A DNA stretch of 60,564 nt from a virus, in the IMG/VR virus record IMGVR_UViG_3300035670_000224, positions 1 to 60,564 of that record. The stretch is one strand, 5' to 3'. Position 1 is the first letter of the stretch. Each line of letters opens with the position of its first letter. The position numbers and the translations under genes are program-made. Under the pieces are notes generated by a model. It saw only the letters and a list, made by a program, of their open reading frames with translations, ran no database searches and was not told the DNA's origin. This document shows positions 14,178 to 23,249 of this stretch, piece by piece.

Positions 14178-14206
14178 TTATTCTAGGCTGGGTCTGCAAA
14201 TACTAA
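14174..14206 (+). pseudogene. 10-codon remnant starting MIILG
   Basis: An ATG overlapping the lipoprotein stop opens MIILGWVCKY then stops. The sequence CATGATTAT(T/C)CTAGGCT recurs at 34610, where the same start MIILG is followed by 19 more codons. MIILG is a typical start of phage permuted NlpC/P60-type proteins. Both look like stubs left by module exchange. Confidence 0.35.
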
Positions 14207-14332
14207 AGATGGTGCTTTCCTAAAGATATGGTTAATCAGGACGAATACATATTAAAGAAGTAATTAAGAAAACGAACATAAAGCAAGAGATTAATATTAA
14301 GAAGACAAAAATACTCTAAAAACAAGGATAAA

Positions 14333-14674
14333 ATGATAGGAAAACTAAACATACAAACACTAAGGGGCGACACGTTTAGTGAGTACCCATTTCAAATACT
14401 GATTAATTCAGTTGCCTTGAATTTAACCGACGCTGAAATTAAAATAGACTTAAAAAAAGATTTAGGTTCGAGTCCTTCTTTAACTCTGACAAGTGCAGCA
14501 AATAATGGTATCACAATTACAGATGCACTTAATGGCAGATTTGTGATTAATGAGCAAATTTTCAATATTCCTGCGTGTAATTATATTTATGATATTCAAA
14601 TTACCTTTCCAGATGGTAGGGTTAAAACTTGGGTTGGCGGCTATTTTCAAATTATCAATACTGTAACAATATAA
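14333..14674 (+). CDS. Fibre N-terminal or baseplate adaptor domain protein
   Basis: 113 residues. The layout, RGDTFSEYPFQILINSVALNLTDAEIKIDLKK then a strand-rich C-terminus ending in VKTWVGGYFQIINTVTI, matches the BppU-like immunoglobulin-type domain that often precedes or is fused to fibre proteins. It ends 4 nt before the next fibre gene, so it may be a separate attachment subunit. Its A+T-rich composition differs from the 11-14 kb genes. Confidence 0.55.
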   Translation: MIGKLNIQTLRGDTFSEYPFQILINSVALNLTDAEIKIDLKKDLGSSPSLTLTSAANNGITITDALNGRFVINEQIFNIPACNYIYDIQITFPDGRVKTWVGGYFQIINTVTI

Positions 14675-14678
14675 CAAT

Positions 14679-16793
14679 ATGAGTGATATAATAGACATTA
14701 ACGTAACACCAACTATTGAAGAAGTTACAATAAATACAACGGAATTTCTAACTACTATTAATGTTACTAATCAAAGTGGCGGGGGCGGAGGAGCTACAAA
14801 CTTATCCTTAATTGCAAATCCAACAAACAATATAGTTACCAACAGTAATGGTAACGGATTTACTATTCCTTTGGCAGGAGCTGTTAATGCAGGTTTGATT
14901 ACGGCAACCGAAAAAACAAAGATAGAAACAGCCTTACAACCGAGTGCTATTGCAGGTTTTGCTACAACTACATATGTCAACCAGCAGGATAATTTAAAAG
15001 TTGATAAAGTAACAGGCAAATCTTTAGTTAACGACACTGAAATTACAAAACTTGCAGGAATTGAAGCAGGCGCGGAAGCTAATGTAAACGCCGACTGGAA
15101 CGCAACAAGTGGCGACGCTGAGATATTAAACAAACCAACTATTCCAAGTATAACAGGATTAGTACCCTACACAGGTGCAACTTCTGATGTTGACTTGGGG
15201 GAAAATCAAATAAAATCAGGTCAAATAGAATTAGACCAAACACCAACTGGGGTTTTTGGAGTTGGTAAAATAAGATGGAATGATACTGAAGGTACAGCCG
15301 AAATAAGATTAAAAGGCAACAACGTAACTTTACAAATAGGTCAAGAACTTGTAAAACGAGTTGTAAATAAGACTACAACCAATATAACACTTCAAGAAGC
15401 TAACTACCAAGTTGTAAAAATAATAGGTGCGGCAGGTCAAAGACTATCTGTCGATTTGGCACAAGCAAATACGAGTTTAAATACGGCTACAACATTAGGA
15501 GTAGTCACTGAAACTATTGCTAACAACCAAGAGGGTTTTATAACCTACTCGGGAGAAGTTAATGGAATTAATACAACAGGAAGTCTGCAAGGCGAAACAT
15601 GGGCAGATGGAGATGTTTTATATTTAAGCCCTACAATTGCAGGCAGTGTTACTAATATAAAACCAATCGCTCCAAATCACTCTGTAATTGTAGGATATGT
15701 CGAACATGCACATAATACAAACGGAAAAATATTTGTAAAAATCGACAATGGCTATGAATTAGAAGATTTACATAATGTTAGTAGCACGTCTTATAATTCT
15801 GTAATAGAAACGGACAGTTTACTTGTCAGAGATACAACAAATTCAATTTGGAAAAGATTTACTTTTGCTAATCTAAAAACGTGGCTAGATACTTATTTTA
15901 CAGCAACTAAAATTAGAAGTATTTTAGGTATTACAACACTTTCAGGAAGTAATACAGGTGATGACTCAACTAATACAACTTCAAACGCTTATGCAGATGC
16001 AAAAGTAACGGATGCTATAATTGACGGAGTTACAACAGTTGCACCAAGTCAAAACGCAGTTTTTGATGCTTTAGCAACAAAAGAAAACACTATTACGGCA
16101 GGTACCACTTCTCAATATTTTAGAGGAGATAAAACTTTCCAAATATTGGATAAAACAGCAGTAGGTTTGTCAAATGTAGATAATACAAGCGACGTTAATA
16201 AACCAGTTAGTGCAGCAACCCAGACTGCCTTGAACGCAAAAGCAGATTTAGTAGGCGGGTTAATACCGAGTAGCCAACTGCCAAGTTATGTTGATGATGT
16301 TATCGAAGTTGCTGATTTCGCAGCTTTGCCGATTACAGGTGAAGTTGGTAAAATCTATGTATTGCTAGACAGCGGAGAATTGTATCGTTGGACAGGTAGT
16401 TTATACGTTGAAATTTCTCAAGGGGTTACACTACACAATCAATTGACATTGAACGACGGTACGAATCCGCACGGAACAACAAAGTCAGATGTAGGGTTAA
16501 GTAATGCAGACAATACTTCAGACCTTAATAAGCCAGTAAGCAATGCCACGCAAACAGCGCTAAACACAAAGCAAGACACACTGGTTTCAGGTACGAACAT
16601 TAGAACAGTCAATGGAAATTCGATTCTAGGTAGTGGTGATTTATTGATTTCCGCAAACTCTGTTCCTACCTATTCAGCTTCATCATTCATAGTTGCACCA
16701 AACACACAAGTGCTCTTCGCAGAAGAAATTACAACAACGTCGACATCATGGATTGAGGTACAATCTGGTGCGGTATTAAGAGAGGTTCAATAA
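14679..16793 (+). CDS. Long tail fibre protein with repeated fibre motifs
   Basis: 704 residues. It carries hallmark trimeric fibre motifs: KLAGIEAGAEANVNADWNA near residue 125, and two copies of the GLSN(V/A)DNTSD(V/L)NKPVS repeat (near 495 and 607), each followed by ATQTALNxK. Low-complexity Asn/Thr-rich beta sequence fills the rest. Such proteins form elongated fibres that contact host surface sugars or proteins. Start ATG 14679 lies 4 nt after the upstream stop. Confidence 0.75.
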   Translation: MSDIIDINVTPTIEEVTINTTEFLTTINVTNQSGGGGGATNLSLIANPTNNIVTNSNGNGFTIPLAGAVNAGLITATEKTKIETALQPSAIAGFATTTYVNQQDNLKVDKVTGKSLVNDTEITKLAGIEAGAEANVNADWNATSGDAEILNKPTIPSITGLVPYTGATSDVDLGENQIKSGQIELDQTPTGVFGVGKIRWNDTEGTAEIRLKGNNVTLQIGQELVKRVVNKTTTNITLQEANYQVVKIIGAAGQRLSVDLAQANTSLNTATTLGVVTETIANNQEGFITYSGEVNGINTTGSLQGETWADGDVLYLSPTIAGSVTNIKPIAPNHSVIVGYVEHAHNTNGKIFVKIDNGYELEDLHNVSSTSYNSVIETDSLLVRDTTNSIWKRFTFANLKTWLDTYFTATKIRSILGITTLSGSNTGDDSTNTTSNAYADAKVTDAIIDGVTTVAPSQNAVFDALATKENTITAGTTSQYFRGDKTFQILDKTAVGLSNVDNTSDVNKPVSAATQTALNAKADLVGGLIPSSQLPSYVDDVIEVADFAALPITGEVGKIYVLLDSGELYRWTGSLYVEISQGVTLHNQLTLNDGTNPHGTTKSDVGLSNADNTSDLNKPVSNATQTALNTKQDTLVSGTNIRTVNGNSILGSGDLLISANSVPTYSASSFIVAPNTQVLFAEEITTTSTSWIEVQSGAVLREVQ

Positions 16794-16794
16794 A

Positions 16795-17577
16795 ATGTTT
16801 CATACCTATAAAATAGACCCAGCGAGCGTTCCAAACGCAGCGACTGGAATGCTCCGATGGTTTATTGACGAATCAACTAACATGTTGTCGTTTGTAGATG
16901 AAAACGGTGATATTAAAACAGCTGGTAATACCATTGCAAGTATTGCCAAGACACAAGCTTCTGGAAATGTAGATACATACACAATAACCTACGTCGACGG
17001 TGGAACTACTACTTTCACAGTAACCAACGGCAATGGTCTACCTTCAGATGTTCTACCTAGTATTATTAATCCAGATGACGCAAGTTCGATAGGAACGCAG
17101 TCTTCCAAGTACGCACTGTCAGACCATACTCACGGTGTGGATACTGATATTGCCTCTGCACTTGGAAATACTGCGCTAGAAGGAACAGCAAGTTCACTTT
17201 CTAGGTCAGACCACGTTCATCCATTCCCCACTGCCGAGCAAGTTGGTGCTACTACAAAACAATACGTTGATACAACAGTTAGCACAATACCGAAGCGATT
17301 GCTGAATAGTTTTACAGTTGATTTCCCAAATACATCAGATATTTTTTATACAGATGTAGTTGATTCAGATGTCTCGGTTTCAAAACCCCCCCACGGATTT
17401 ACAGTAAAGCCTTCAGAGCTTGAGTGGGACATTTCCTATAAAATCGTCTTGTTGAGTGTTCAAGATGGTTCCTTTAACGTGTCTGTCGTGCCTGAAGACA
17501 TTAGCGGCGATACCTTAATCGGATTGCCTTTACCAGCAATAACAGTTTATTATTTGAAAGAAGTTAATCATGCGTAA
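16795..17577 (+). CDS. Tail fibre protein
   Basis: 260 residues, starting MFHTYKIDPASVPNAATGML. It contains SDHTHGVDTDIASALGN and SRSDHVHPFPTAEQVGA, His-rich fibre repeats that bind metal along triple-helical or beta-helical shafts in other phages. The start overlaps the context of the preceding stop (TAAAATG). It ends overlapping the next gene by 8 nt. Probably the distal or side partner of the 14679 fibre. Confidence 0.65.
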   Translation: MFHTYKIDPASVPNAATGMLRWFIDESTNMLSFVDENGDIKTAGNTIASIAKTQASGNVDTYTITYVDGGTTTFTVTNGNGLPSDVLPSIINPDDASSIGTQSSKYALSDHTHGVDTDIASALGNTALEGTASSLSRSDHVHPFPTAEQVGATTKQYVDTTVSTIPKRLLNSFTVDFPNTSDIFYTDVVDSDVSVSKPPHGFTVKPSELEWDISYKIVLLSVQDGSFNVSVVPEDISGDTLIGLPLPAITVYYLKEVNHA

Positions 17578-18319
17578 TTTTGCCAACGTAGTTCGTAACA
17601 TAGCCAACAGCGTTCTCGCTACAGAAAATACACCAACCCAAATGCGTCTTAACCAGCGCGGCGAGCAATTCGTTGCACCCGCTGGTGTTCTGGGTATGGC
17701 ACTTGAAGGTTCATTGTATTCTTCGCTAACGCCTACTCCAGGTACTGGTGTTTCCTTGGGTATTGGTGGTTCATTTTCACCAACCGCGCCAACCATAATG
17801 ATTAGGAACACCAATTCAATTGGTGGTTCTGATATAATTCTTCGTGAAATTCAAATGATAGTTACTGCCGTTGGTGGTTTGTCATCTCTAGAGTCTTGTG
17901 TCTTTATGGATACAACATCTAGATACGCATCGGGTGGTTTGATAGCAGGCGACGTTGTAAACGGCAGTGCACTAGTCAACACAAACATTAGACCTGGCCA
18001 CCCATCTACTCTGTCGGCACAAATACGAACAGCAACGACTTCCATGACGGCTACTACACCTACTGCCACAGCAAAGCTACATTCACGGCAGAAGCTAAGG
18101 ACTGCTGCCTTGGTTGTTGGCGATATTATCTCCATCTCCTTTGGTTCAGATGTTGCCCCTGGTTTTGGTTTTGTTTCTGGTACAACGGCACAGATAATGA
18201 AACAAGGTGCAAACCCTGTTGTTATTCCACCGCAATGTGATTTCCTGTATTATTTGTGGGCAACTGGTTTCGCCGCACAACCTGCTTTTGAAATTTCAAT
18301 GTTGTTTTCTGAGCGATAA
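17570..18319 (+). CDS. Structural protein of unknown role in fibre cluster
   Basis: 249 residues, rich in Thr, Ser, Gly and Ala with alternating hydrophobics, suggesting an all-beta virion protein. The N-terminus MRNFANVVRNIANSVLATEN is an amphipathic helix. It overlaps the fibre gene upstream by 8 nt, so it is probably co-translated and may be a fibre tip or base. No family recognised. Confidence 0.55.
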   Translation: MRNFANVVRNIANSVLATENTPTQMRLNQRGEQFVAPAGVLGMALEGSLYSSLTPTPGTGVSLGIGGSFSPTAPTIMIRNTNSIGGSDIILREIQMIVTAVGGLSSLESCVFMDTTSRYASGGLIAGDVVNGSALVNTNIRPGHPSTLSAQIRTATTSMTATTPTATAKLHSRQKLRTAALVVGDIISISFGSDVAPGFGFVSGTTAQIMKQGANPVVIPPQCDFLYYLWATGFAAQPAFEISMLFSER

Positions 18320-18429
18320 ATTAGACTAACCGCAATAGCCCTGAGATAGTATCAACGGGTTAACCTGGCGGGATGACAATCGTCTGGGTGTAGTAATACT
18401 TTTTGCAAGAAGGAAATAATGCGGCTTCG

Positions 18430-18555
18430 ATGAGAATTTTTGCCACAGCAACGAGTACTGTCCGTATTGCTACTACAACAGACTTAGCTACTGTTGTAGT
18501 TGGCGGTGGTACGTGTAGCGCAATAATCTTATCAATTCAATTTTACGAGATTTAA
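18430..18555 (+). CDS. Possible 41-residue protein
   Basis: The ORF starts MRIFATATSTVRIATTT and continues with a Val/Gly-rich strand. A GAAGGA site is 18 nt upstream and also serves a 4-codon ORF (ATG 18419) whose stop overlaps this start (ATGA), so re-initiation is possible. The remaining ~355-nt gap around it holds only the 18612 promoter. Weakly supported. Confidence 0.3.
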   Translation: MRIFATATSTVRIATTTDLATVVVGGGTCSAIILSIQFYEI

Positions 18556-18611
18556 TAAAAATAAAGCTAACAGTGAAAAAGTACAATAATCTAAAATATT
18601 ACTGACTTCAC

Positions 18612-18640
18612 TTGACTTTGCTAATATTTTATGTTATAAT
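18612..18640 (+). promoter_or_regulatory. Sigma-70 promoter for head genes
   Basis: TTGACT, 17-nt spacer, extended TGTTATAAT. It is preceded by GACTTCAC, as at the 1775-1803 promoter. The expected start of transcription (~18647) falls after the ATG at 18646, supporting the downstream start of the protease gene. Confidence 0.82.
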
Positions 18641-18675
18641 TATATATGTATCTGTGTATACAGCATAGGAAAGAA

Positions 18676-19398
18676 ATGAATAAAACATTTAAACCTACTT
18701 CCGCCGTGTTAGAAAACATGAAAAGAGGTGTCGCCTTATCTAAGAAGTATCACCGAGATTCGGTACTTGGGCAAAAGAGAATAGAACAAGTAGAGAAAGC
18801 AAAGCATTTTTACGAAGGTGAATTAGACATTGAGGCAGTTAAGAGTATATACAACAGTCTTAGTAAAATAGAAAAATCTACAGACTTTAGTACTAAACTT
18901 TCAGATAATGGCGCAACAGACGACACTATCACCTTCTATGCTTTTGGTGGTCTGTCAGGTCTGGCTTGGTCTCGCCAAATATTAAAGTCTGAAGGGTATC
19001 TTCCTTCTTTAAAAGCAGATAAATTCAGTAACGATAAGTTAAGCATAGCCAAGTCAATAGATACAGACTTAATGCAAGTCACATACGTTGCAATGAAAAT
19101 TGGAACAGATTTACACGGGGACTACTCAGATTCGGCTACCGTCAGGAAAGCAAAAGAGTCGTTTAATAAATCCCTTATGAAAGCAAACCTGTTTCATCAG
19201 GCAATGACTGATAAGTTTTCAGTAATCGAAAGTTATCTTGCACCTACTACAATGGTCTTAAATAAGAATTTAGTTGAAGAAGGTGAGTGGTTAGTAACCC
19301 TCCAAATACACGATACTGAGTTGTGGGAGATGATTAAGAACGACGACATTACTGGCGTGAGTATTGGTGCAATGGCTCAGGTTGAGGAAATAGATTAA
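18676..19398 (+). CDS. Prohead serine protease, XkdF-like
   Basis: I start at ATG 18676 because it has an AGGAAAG site; the in-frame ATG at 18646 overlaps the transcription start. The 240-residue protein ends with FSVIESYLAPTTMVLNKN, EGEWLVTLQIHDTELWEMI and DITGVSIGAMAQVEEI, matching the C-terminal part of the XkdF phage protease family. That family processes scaffold and capsid during maturation. It stands directly before the scaffold gene, the standard order. Confidence 0.75.
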   Translation: MNKTFKPTSAVLENMKRGVALSKKYHRDSVLGQKRIEQVEKAKHFYEGELDIEAVKSIYNSLSKIEKSTDFSTKLSDNGATDDTITFYAFGGLSGLAWSRQILKSEGYLPSLKADKFSNDKLSIAKSIDTDLMQVTYVAMKIGTDLHGDYSDSATVRKAKESFNKSLMKANLFHQAMTDKFSVIESYLAPTTMVLNKNLVEEGEWLVTLQIHDTELWEMIKNDDITGVSIGAMAQVEEID

Positions 19399-19406
19399 GG
19401 AATAAT

Positions 19407-20435
19407 ATGACAGAACGTAAAGCAAAAAGAAAACTCTCCAATATTGACTTTTCTGGGAAAGATGCACATATTGCACTGGTGTCAAAGCAACAGGGCGGTC
19501 CAGCTTCAGGTGCAGATTATAAGCTAGTACTAAAATCTGCAAAATACACTGATGAGCATTTAGAAAAAGCCGCAAAGATTCGTATCACAATGGACATTGA
19601 GGACTTTTTAGTCAGGTTTTACAATCTAATGTACGAAGATGCTGAAGTCTTAGCAAGAGCGCTCGGATTTGATACCGCCGAAGAGGATATGTCTGAAGAC
19701 GAAGATAAAGAACAGACATACGAAGATTGGATTACCTCTCGTGTAGAAGCTATCGAAGTTATTAAACAACTAGAACAATCTGAGAATATCAACAAGACAT
19801 TATCAGAATTAGACCCAGAAGATTATCTGGCTCTACTACGTTCACAACAAACACTTGAAAAAGCAATGAAGTCAATTGCTAAAGCTAAAAAAGATTCTAG
19901 CTCTGCTGTAAAAACAGTAGCAGGAGAAGGCGCAACTACAGCCGTAGCATCAGCTAAAGAAGTAGGAACCAAGGAAGCCAAGGCTGTGCCTTCTGGCAAA
20001 AAAACTAAAACGGAGAAATCTAATATGACAGAAAACGTCACTGTTACTGAAACAGAAAAGACAGTTGAAGTGGTAGAGAAATCGGCATTTGACGAATTGC
20101 AAAAATCGTTAAAAGACCAGAAGGAACAACTCACTAAAGCTCTCGAAACTGTAGAACTGTACAAAAAGAAAGAGCAAGAGTCTATTCTCAAAGCTCGTAA
20201 AGAACAACTGAAAACCACACTGGTTGAAGATGAAAAAGTTGAGGCACTGTTCAAAGCCTTATCGGGTGTAGACGAAGAACTTTTCCAAGGCGCAGTAAAA
20301 GCACTTGAAGGTTTGATGTTGGTGCAAAAGAGTTCTGAATTGTTTAAGGAACAGGGCGCAAGTTCTGCAACTGAGCAACAACCAGAAGAAACTGCCCTGA
20401 TGAAAGCAATCAAAGCAGCTACTGCTGTTAAATAA
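19407..20435 (+). CDS. Scaffolding protein
   Basis: 342 residues, very charged and largely helical. A Lys/Ala/Ser-rich linker (~150-205) separates an N-terminal domain from a C-terminal coiled coil (~220-310, KSLKDQKEQLTKALETVELYKKKEQES). Position between protease and decoration/capsid genes and the coiled-coil composition indicate scaffold. An internal start at 20025 may give a short scaffold-only form, as lambda C and Nu3 do. Confidence 0.7.
   Translation: MTERKAKRKLSNIDFSGKDAHIALVSKQQGGPASGADYKLVLKSAKYTDEHLEKAAKIRITMDIEDFLVRFYNLMYEDAEVLARALGFDTAEEDMSEDEDKEQTYEDWITSRVEAIEVIKQLEQSENINKTLSELDPEDYLALLRSQQTLEKAMKSIAKAKKDSSSAVKTVAGEGATTAVASAKEVGTKEAKAVPSGKKTKTEKSNMTENVTVTETEKTVEVVEKSAFDELQKSLKDQKEQLTKALETVELYKKKEQESILKARKEQLKTTLVEDEKVEALFKALSGVDEELFQGAVKALEGLMLVQKSSELFKEQGASSATEQQPEETALMKAIKAATAVK
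20025..20435 (+). CDS. Possible nested short scaffold (internal start)
   Basis: In-frame ATG 20025 has GGAG 8 nt upstream, a better site than many true starts here. It follows the low-complexity linker and would release the coiled-coil region as a 136-residue product starting MTENVTVTETEKTVEVVEK. Nested scaffolds of this sort are known in lambda-like phages. Inference. Confidence 0.4.
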   Translation: MTENVTVTETEKTVEVVEKSAFDELQKSLKDQKEQLTKALETVELYKKKEQESILKARKEQLKTTLVEDEKVEALFKALSGVDEELFQGAVKALEGLMLVQKSSELFKEQGASSATEQQPEETALMKAIKAATAVK

Positions 20436-20459
20436 TTTTAAATAATTGGAGAAATAAAA

Positions 20460-20855
20460 ATGAGCGTAATCTCAACTGAGTCGCACGTCAAAGGTAACGT
20501 GATTAAACAAGAGCTTTGGGCAGACTTGGGCTATTGCCGTGAAGTCGTAACCGTTAACGATACTGCTGGTACTCTGGCTGTCGGTACGGTACTGGGTAAA
20601 GTAACTGCCGACGGTAAATACAAACGTGCAGTGCAATCTGCTACTGATGGTTCACAAGTAGCAGATGCTATCGTAATTGCAGCAACAACCATTGCTGGTT
20701 CAACTGACACTAAGGTGCTGGTACTGATTCAAGGTCCTGCTGTTGTTTCCAGAGCTGGTTTGGTATTGGATGCTACATACAACACCGACCCTGAACTTGC
20801 TGCTGTGTATGCAGCCTTGGAAGCTAAGGGCATTGAGTGCCTTGTTACTGTTTAA
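20460..20855 (+). CDS. Head decoration protein
   Basis: 131 residues with the gpD-like layout: KQELWADLGYCREVVTVND, then VGTVLGKVTADGKYKRAV and a beta-rich body ending in LVTV. Such trimers sit at three-fold sites and clamp the expanded capsid. It is directly upstream of the major capsid gene. Ribosome site TTGGAGAAA. Confidence 0.8.
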   Translation: MSVISTESHVKGNVIKQELWADLGYCREVVTVNDTAGTLAVGTVLGKVTADGKYKRAVQSATDGSQVADAIVIAATTIAGSTDTKVLVLIQGPAVVSRAGLVLDATYNTDPELAAVYAALEAKGIECLVTV

Positions 20856-20873
20856 TATTAAGGAATAATAAAA

Positions 20874-21893
20874 ATGACACAACGTAGTTTTACTAACAAC
20901 TTTGAAGTTGTAGACAGCACAAAAGAATTGTCGCTGTTGCCTCAAACATGGACACTCTTAGGAGATTCTGGATTGTTCAAGGAAGAGTTCCTTACACAAA
21001 ACACAGTAACTTTCCAAGAGGTCAGTGGTTCTATCGCAATTGTGAAAGACCAAGTACGCGGCGCACGTCCTCAAACAACCAGCAACGATGTTCGCAAGAT
21101 TCATTCTTATGTGCTGACCCATCACCCATTGGTTGATGCCCTGTACCCAGATGACATTGCTGGCAAATCTGCTTACAACGACTTGTCTGCTGCTGATACT
21201 GAAGCCGCAGCCTTGGTACGCAAGATGACCAAGATTCGTAAGTCTTTTGACGTTACCAAAGAATTGGCGCGTTTTCAAACCTTGGTAACTGGACAAGTCT
21301 GGGCACCAAACGGTACTGTAGTCGCTGACTACTACACCGATTTCGGTTTGACTCGTAACGAAGTTAACTTTGATTTGGCAACTGCTACTACCGACGTTGT
21401 TGGTAAATGCGAGTCAGTTATCGCTGGCTTCCAAGCAAGTGCAAACGACGGTGTTATTATTAACTCTGTGACTGCTTATTGCTCACCAGCTTTCTTCTCT
21501 GCTTTGATTAAGCACGCTAAGGTTCAACAAGCCTACACTTACTACACTGCAAGCGAAGGTCAGTCTATCTTGCGTAACCGTGCAGGTGGAATGGGATTGT
21601 ATCGTAGATTCAGTTTCTCCAACATCAACTTTGTTGAAGTTCCTACCGTCTTGGCAGGTAACACTTTGATTCCTTCTGGTGATGCTTACTTTGTTGCAGA
21701 AGCTGATGATGACTCATTCGTGACTTACTATGGTCCTGCTAACCGTTTCGGTTTGGTTAATACCATTGCAATGCCACAATATTTGTTCCAGTATCGTGAC
21801 CCAAGGGGTGTAGAAATCACACTAGAAGCGGAGCTTAACCAGCTCAACGTACTACGTAGGCCCAACTTCGTAGCCCGTGGATATACAGCTTAA
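20874..21893 (+). CDS. Major capsid protein (lambda gpE-like)
   Basis: 339 residues with HK97 fold signatures of the phage capsid E family: FKEEFLTQNTVTFQEV (strand after the N-arm), a GARPQTTSN segment, HPLVDALYPDDI, and the C-terminal PQYLFQYRDPRGVEITLEAELNQL-type P-domain. Codon use is noticeably biased to highly expressed codons. It is followed by a strong terminator. The start has AAGGAATAA. It builds the icosahedral shell. Confidence 0.9.
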   Translation: MTQRSFTNNFEVVDSTKELSLLPQTWTLLGDSGLFKEEFLTQNTVTFQEVSGSIAIVKDQVRGARPQTTSNDVRKIHSYVLTHHPLVDALYPDDIAGKSAYNDLSAADTEAAALVRKMTKIRKSFDVTKELARFQTLVTGQVWAPNGTVVADYYTDFGLTRNEVNFDLATATTDVVGKCESVIAGFQASANDGVIINSVTAYCSPAFFSALIKHAKVQQAYTYYTASEGQSILRNRAGGMGLYRRFSFSNINFVEVPTVLAGNTLIPSGDAYFVAEADDDSFVTYYGPANRFGLVNTIAMPQYLFQYRDPRGVEITLEAELNQLNVLRRPNFVARGYTA

Positions 21894-21914
21894 TTTAGAT
21901 TAAGTTAATAGATT

Positions 21915-21937
21915 CCCCTCTTAGGAGGGGTTTCTTC
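21915..21937 (+). terminator. Rho-independent terminator after capsid gene
   Basis: CCCCTC and GAGGGG form a 6-bp G+C stem with a 4-nt TTAG loop followed by TTTCTTCT. Confidence 0.85.
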
Positions 21938-21984
21938 TGAGAGTATTATGTATTTTCAGAAGAGATAAAATAAAAGGATTATTG

Positions 21985-22401
21985 ATGGCACTATCACTCA
22001 TACAACAGGTACGTCTACTCATACAAGACAATAACGTATCATTTCCATTTTTATCGGACGACGAGATTACCTATTTCCTAGAGAAAAATTCTAACAATGT
22101 GAATAGGACCTCCCTTGACTGTGCCAAGGTAGTGTTGTTACAACTGTCTATGAGGTCAACATCTGAGACCATAGACCTGTTCAGCATATCGGGCGGGCAT
22201 CGTTCGGCGGAGCAGTACAGAATAGCTTTAGAACTATTCCTACGTAACCCAAGCCTTAACCCAATTTACCAAGGTCTTAATGGATACGCATCTGGAATAA
22301 GTGTCACAGACATTCAAGCCAATATTGACAACGCAGACAATAACGCAGTCATTACCCCATTAGCAGAAGTAGCCCCAAGTGGCACTTATTTTGAGTTGTA
22401 A
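21985..22401 (+). CDS. Head-tail connector (adaptor) protein, putative
   Basis: I start at ATG 21985 (site AAAAGGATT). The 138-residue helical protein, ALSLIQQVRLLIQDNN and DDEITYFLEKNSNNVNRTSL, has the shape and place of the gp6/gp15-type adaptors that ring the portal. Assigned by position and helical pattern; no diagnostic motif. Confidence 0.6.
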   Translation: MALSLIQQVRLLIQDNNVSFPFLSDDEITYFLEKNSNNVNRTSLDCAKVVLLQLSMRSTSETIDLFSISGGHRSAEQYRIALELFLRNPSLNPIYQGLNGYASGISVTDIQANIDNADNNAVITPLAEVAPSGTYFEL

Positions 22402-22403
22402 TT

Positions 22404-22766
22404 ATGGTAGATGTTTTTCTTAATGCAAGTATAAATGCAGTACAGCGCAATGGCGTGGCTTGTACATACGTCAAAGTGCAAACAGGCACTTACGACGTAG
22501 AGACAGGCTCTACTACAGGTGCAACTGAAACATCCCACAGTGTTGTGATGTACAAAAAGCACCTAAAGACAAATCAGTATTCATTTCCTAATCTTATAGG
22601 AAAAGATGTTGGAGTTTTTTATTTAGCTAATAGTGAGTTGCTATTTACCCCAGCAGTTAAAGATAAGATTGTCTTTGATTCTCAAACATACCTTGTAGAC
22701 TCCTTCGAGAACTGCATGGCGCACGGTCAAATAGTCTTATTCAAAATAGTTGCCGTGAGGTCTTAA
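22404..22766 (+). CDS. Head-tail completion (stopper) protein, putative
   Basis: 120 residues, all-beta. The sequence ALNASINAVQRNG-like start and C-terminal VKDKIVFDSQTYLVDSFENCMAHGQIVLFKIVAVR resembles the stopper/head-completion family whose 'D.i.f.g..y.V..v......g....y.l...' pattern is common. Two nt separate it from the adaptor. It would seal the portal after packaging. Confidence 0.6.
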   Translation: MVDVFLNASINAVQRNGVACTYVKVQTGTYDVETGSTTGATETSHSVVMYKKHLKTNQYSFPNLIGKDVGVFYLANSELLFTPAVKDKIVFDSQTYLVDSFENCMAHGQIVLFKIVAVRS

Positions 22767-22767
22767 T

Positions 22768-23247
22768 ATGATTAACTCAAATGCCACTGAAGTTGCTAAG
22801 TCAATAGAAGAGTATAAGAAAGAGCTAGAACGAAAACTAATCAACATGGTTGCTGGCTTTGCTGGTGAGCTTACTCAAGCTGCTTCTGATAGTACCCGTA
22901 TAGGTGATGTAAGCAATGCTGAAAGTGCAGCCAAGTATGTAAAAAGCTACAAGAGACGTGAGAAAAAATACGGGATAAAACCGATAGAAGGTTTTCACAA
23001 GGGTGCCTGGGTTTACTCTGAAGGTGTAATTGACTTTGATGAGACGATTTACCCAGTTGGTATTGCAGTGGGCGAAGTTATAAGCGATGCAAGGACTAAG
23101 TACAAGTTAGGAGATAGCTTCACTATTGGAGCTAAAGGACCAGCTTATGAGATGCTTCAAAAAGAAGATGATATTGAAGGCGAAGCACTTAAAATCATTA
23201 TGAACGCTCATAAAGCGGATTTACCGAGATATTTTAACGAAGGGTAG
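22768..23247 (+). CDS. Neck or tail-completion protein, putative
   Basis: 159 residues, helical N-terminal half (IEEYKKELERKLINMVAGFAGELTQAA) and a mixed C-terminal half. It occupies the place of the HK97 gp10-like neck protein between stopper and tail terminator. No diagnostic residues, so the role is from gene order. Confidence 0.5.
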   Translation: MINSNATEVAKSIEEYKKELERKLINMVAGFAGELTQAASDSTRIGDVSNAESAAKYVKSYKRREKKYGIKPIEGFHKGAWVYSEGVIDFDETIYPVGIAVGEVISDARTKYKLGDSFTIGAKGPAYEMLQKEDDIEGEALKIIMNAHKADLPRYFNEG

Positions 23248-23249
23248 GT

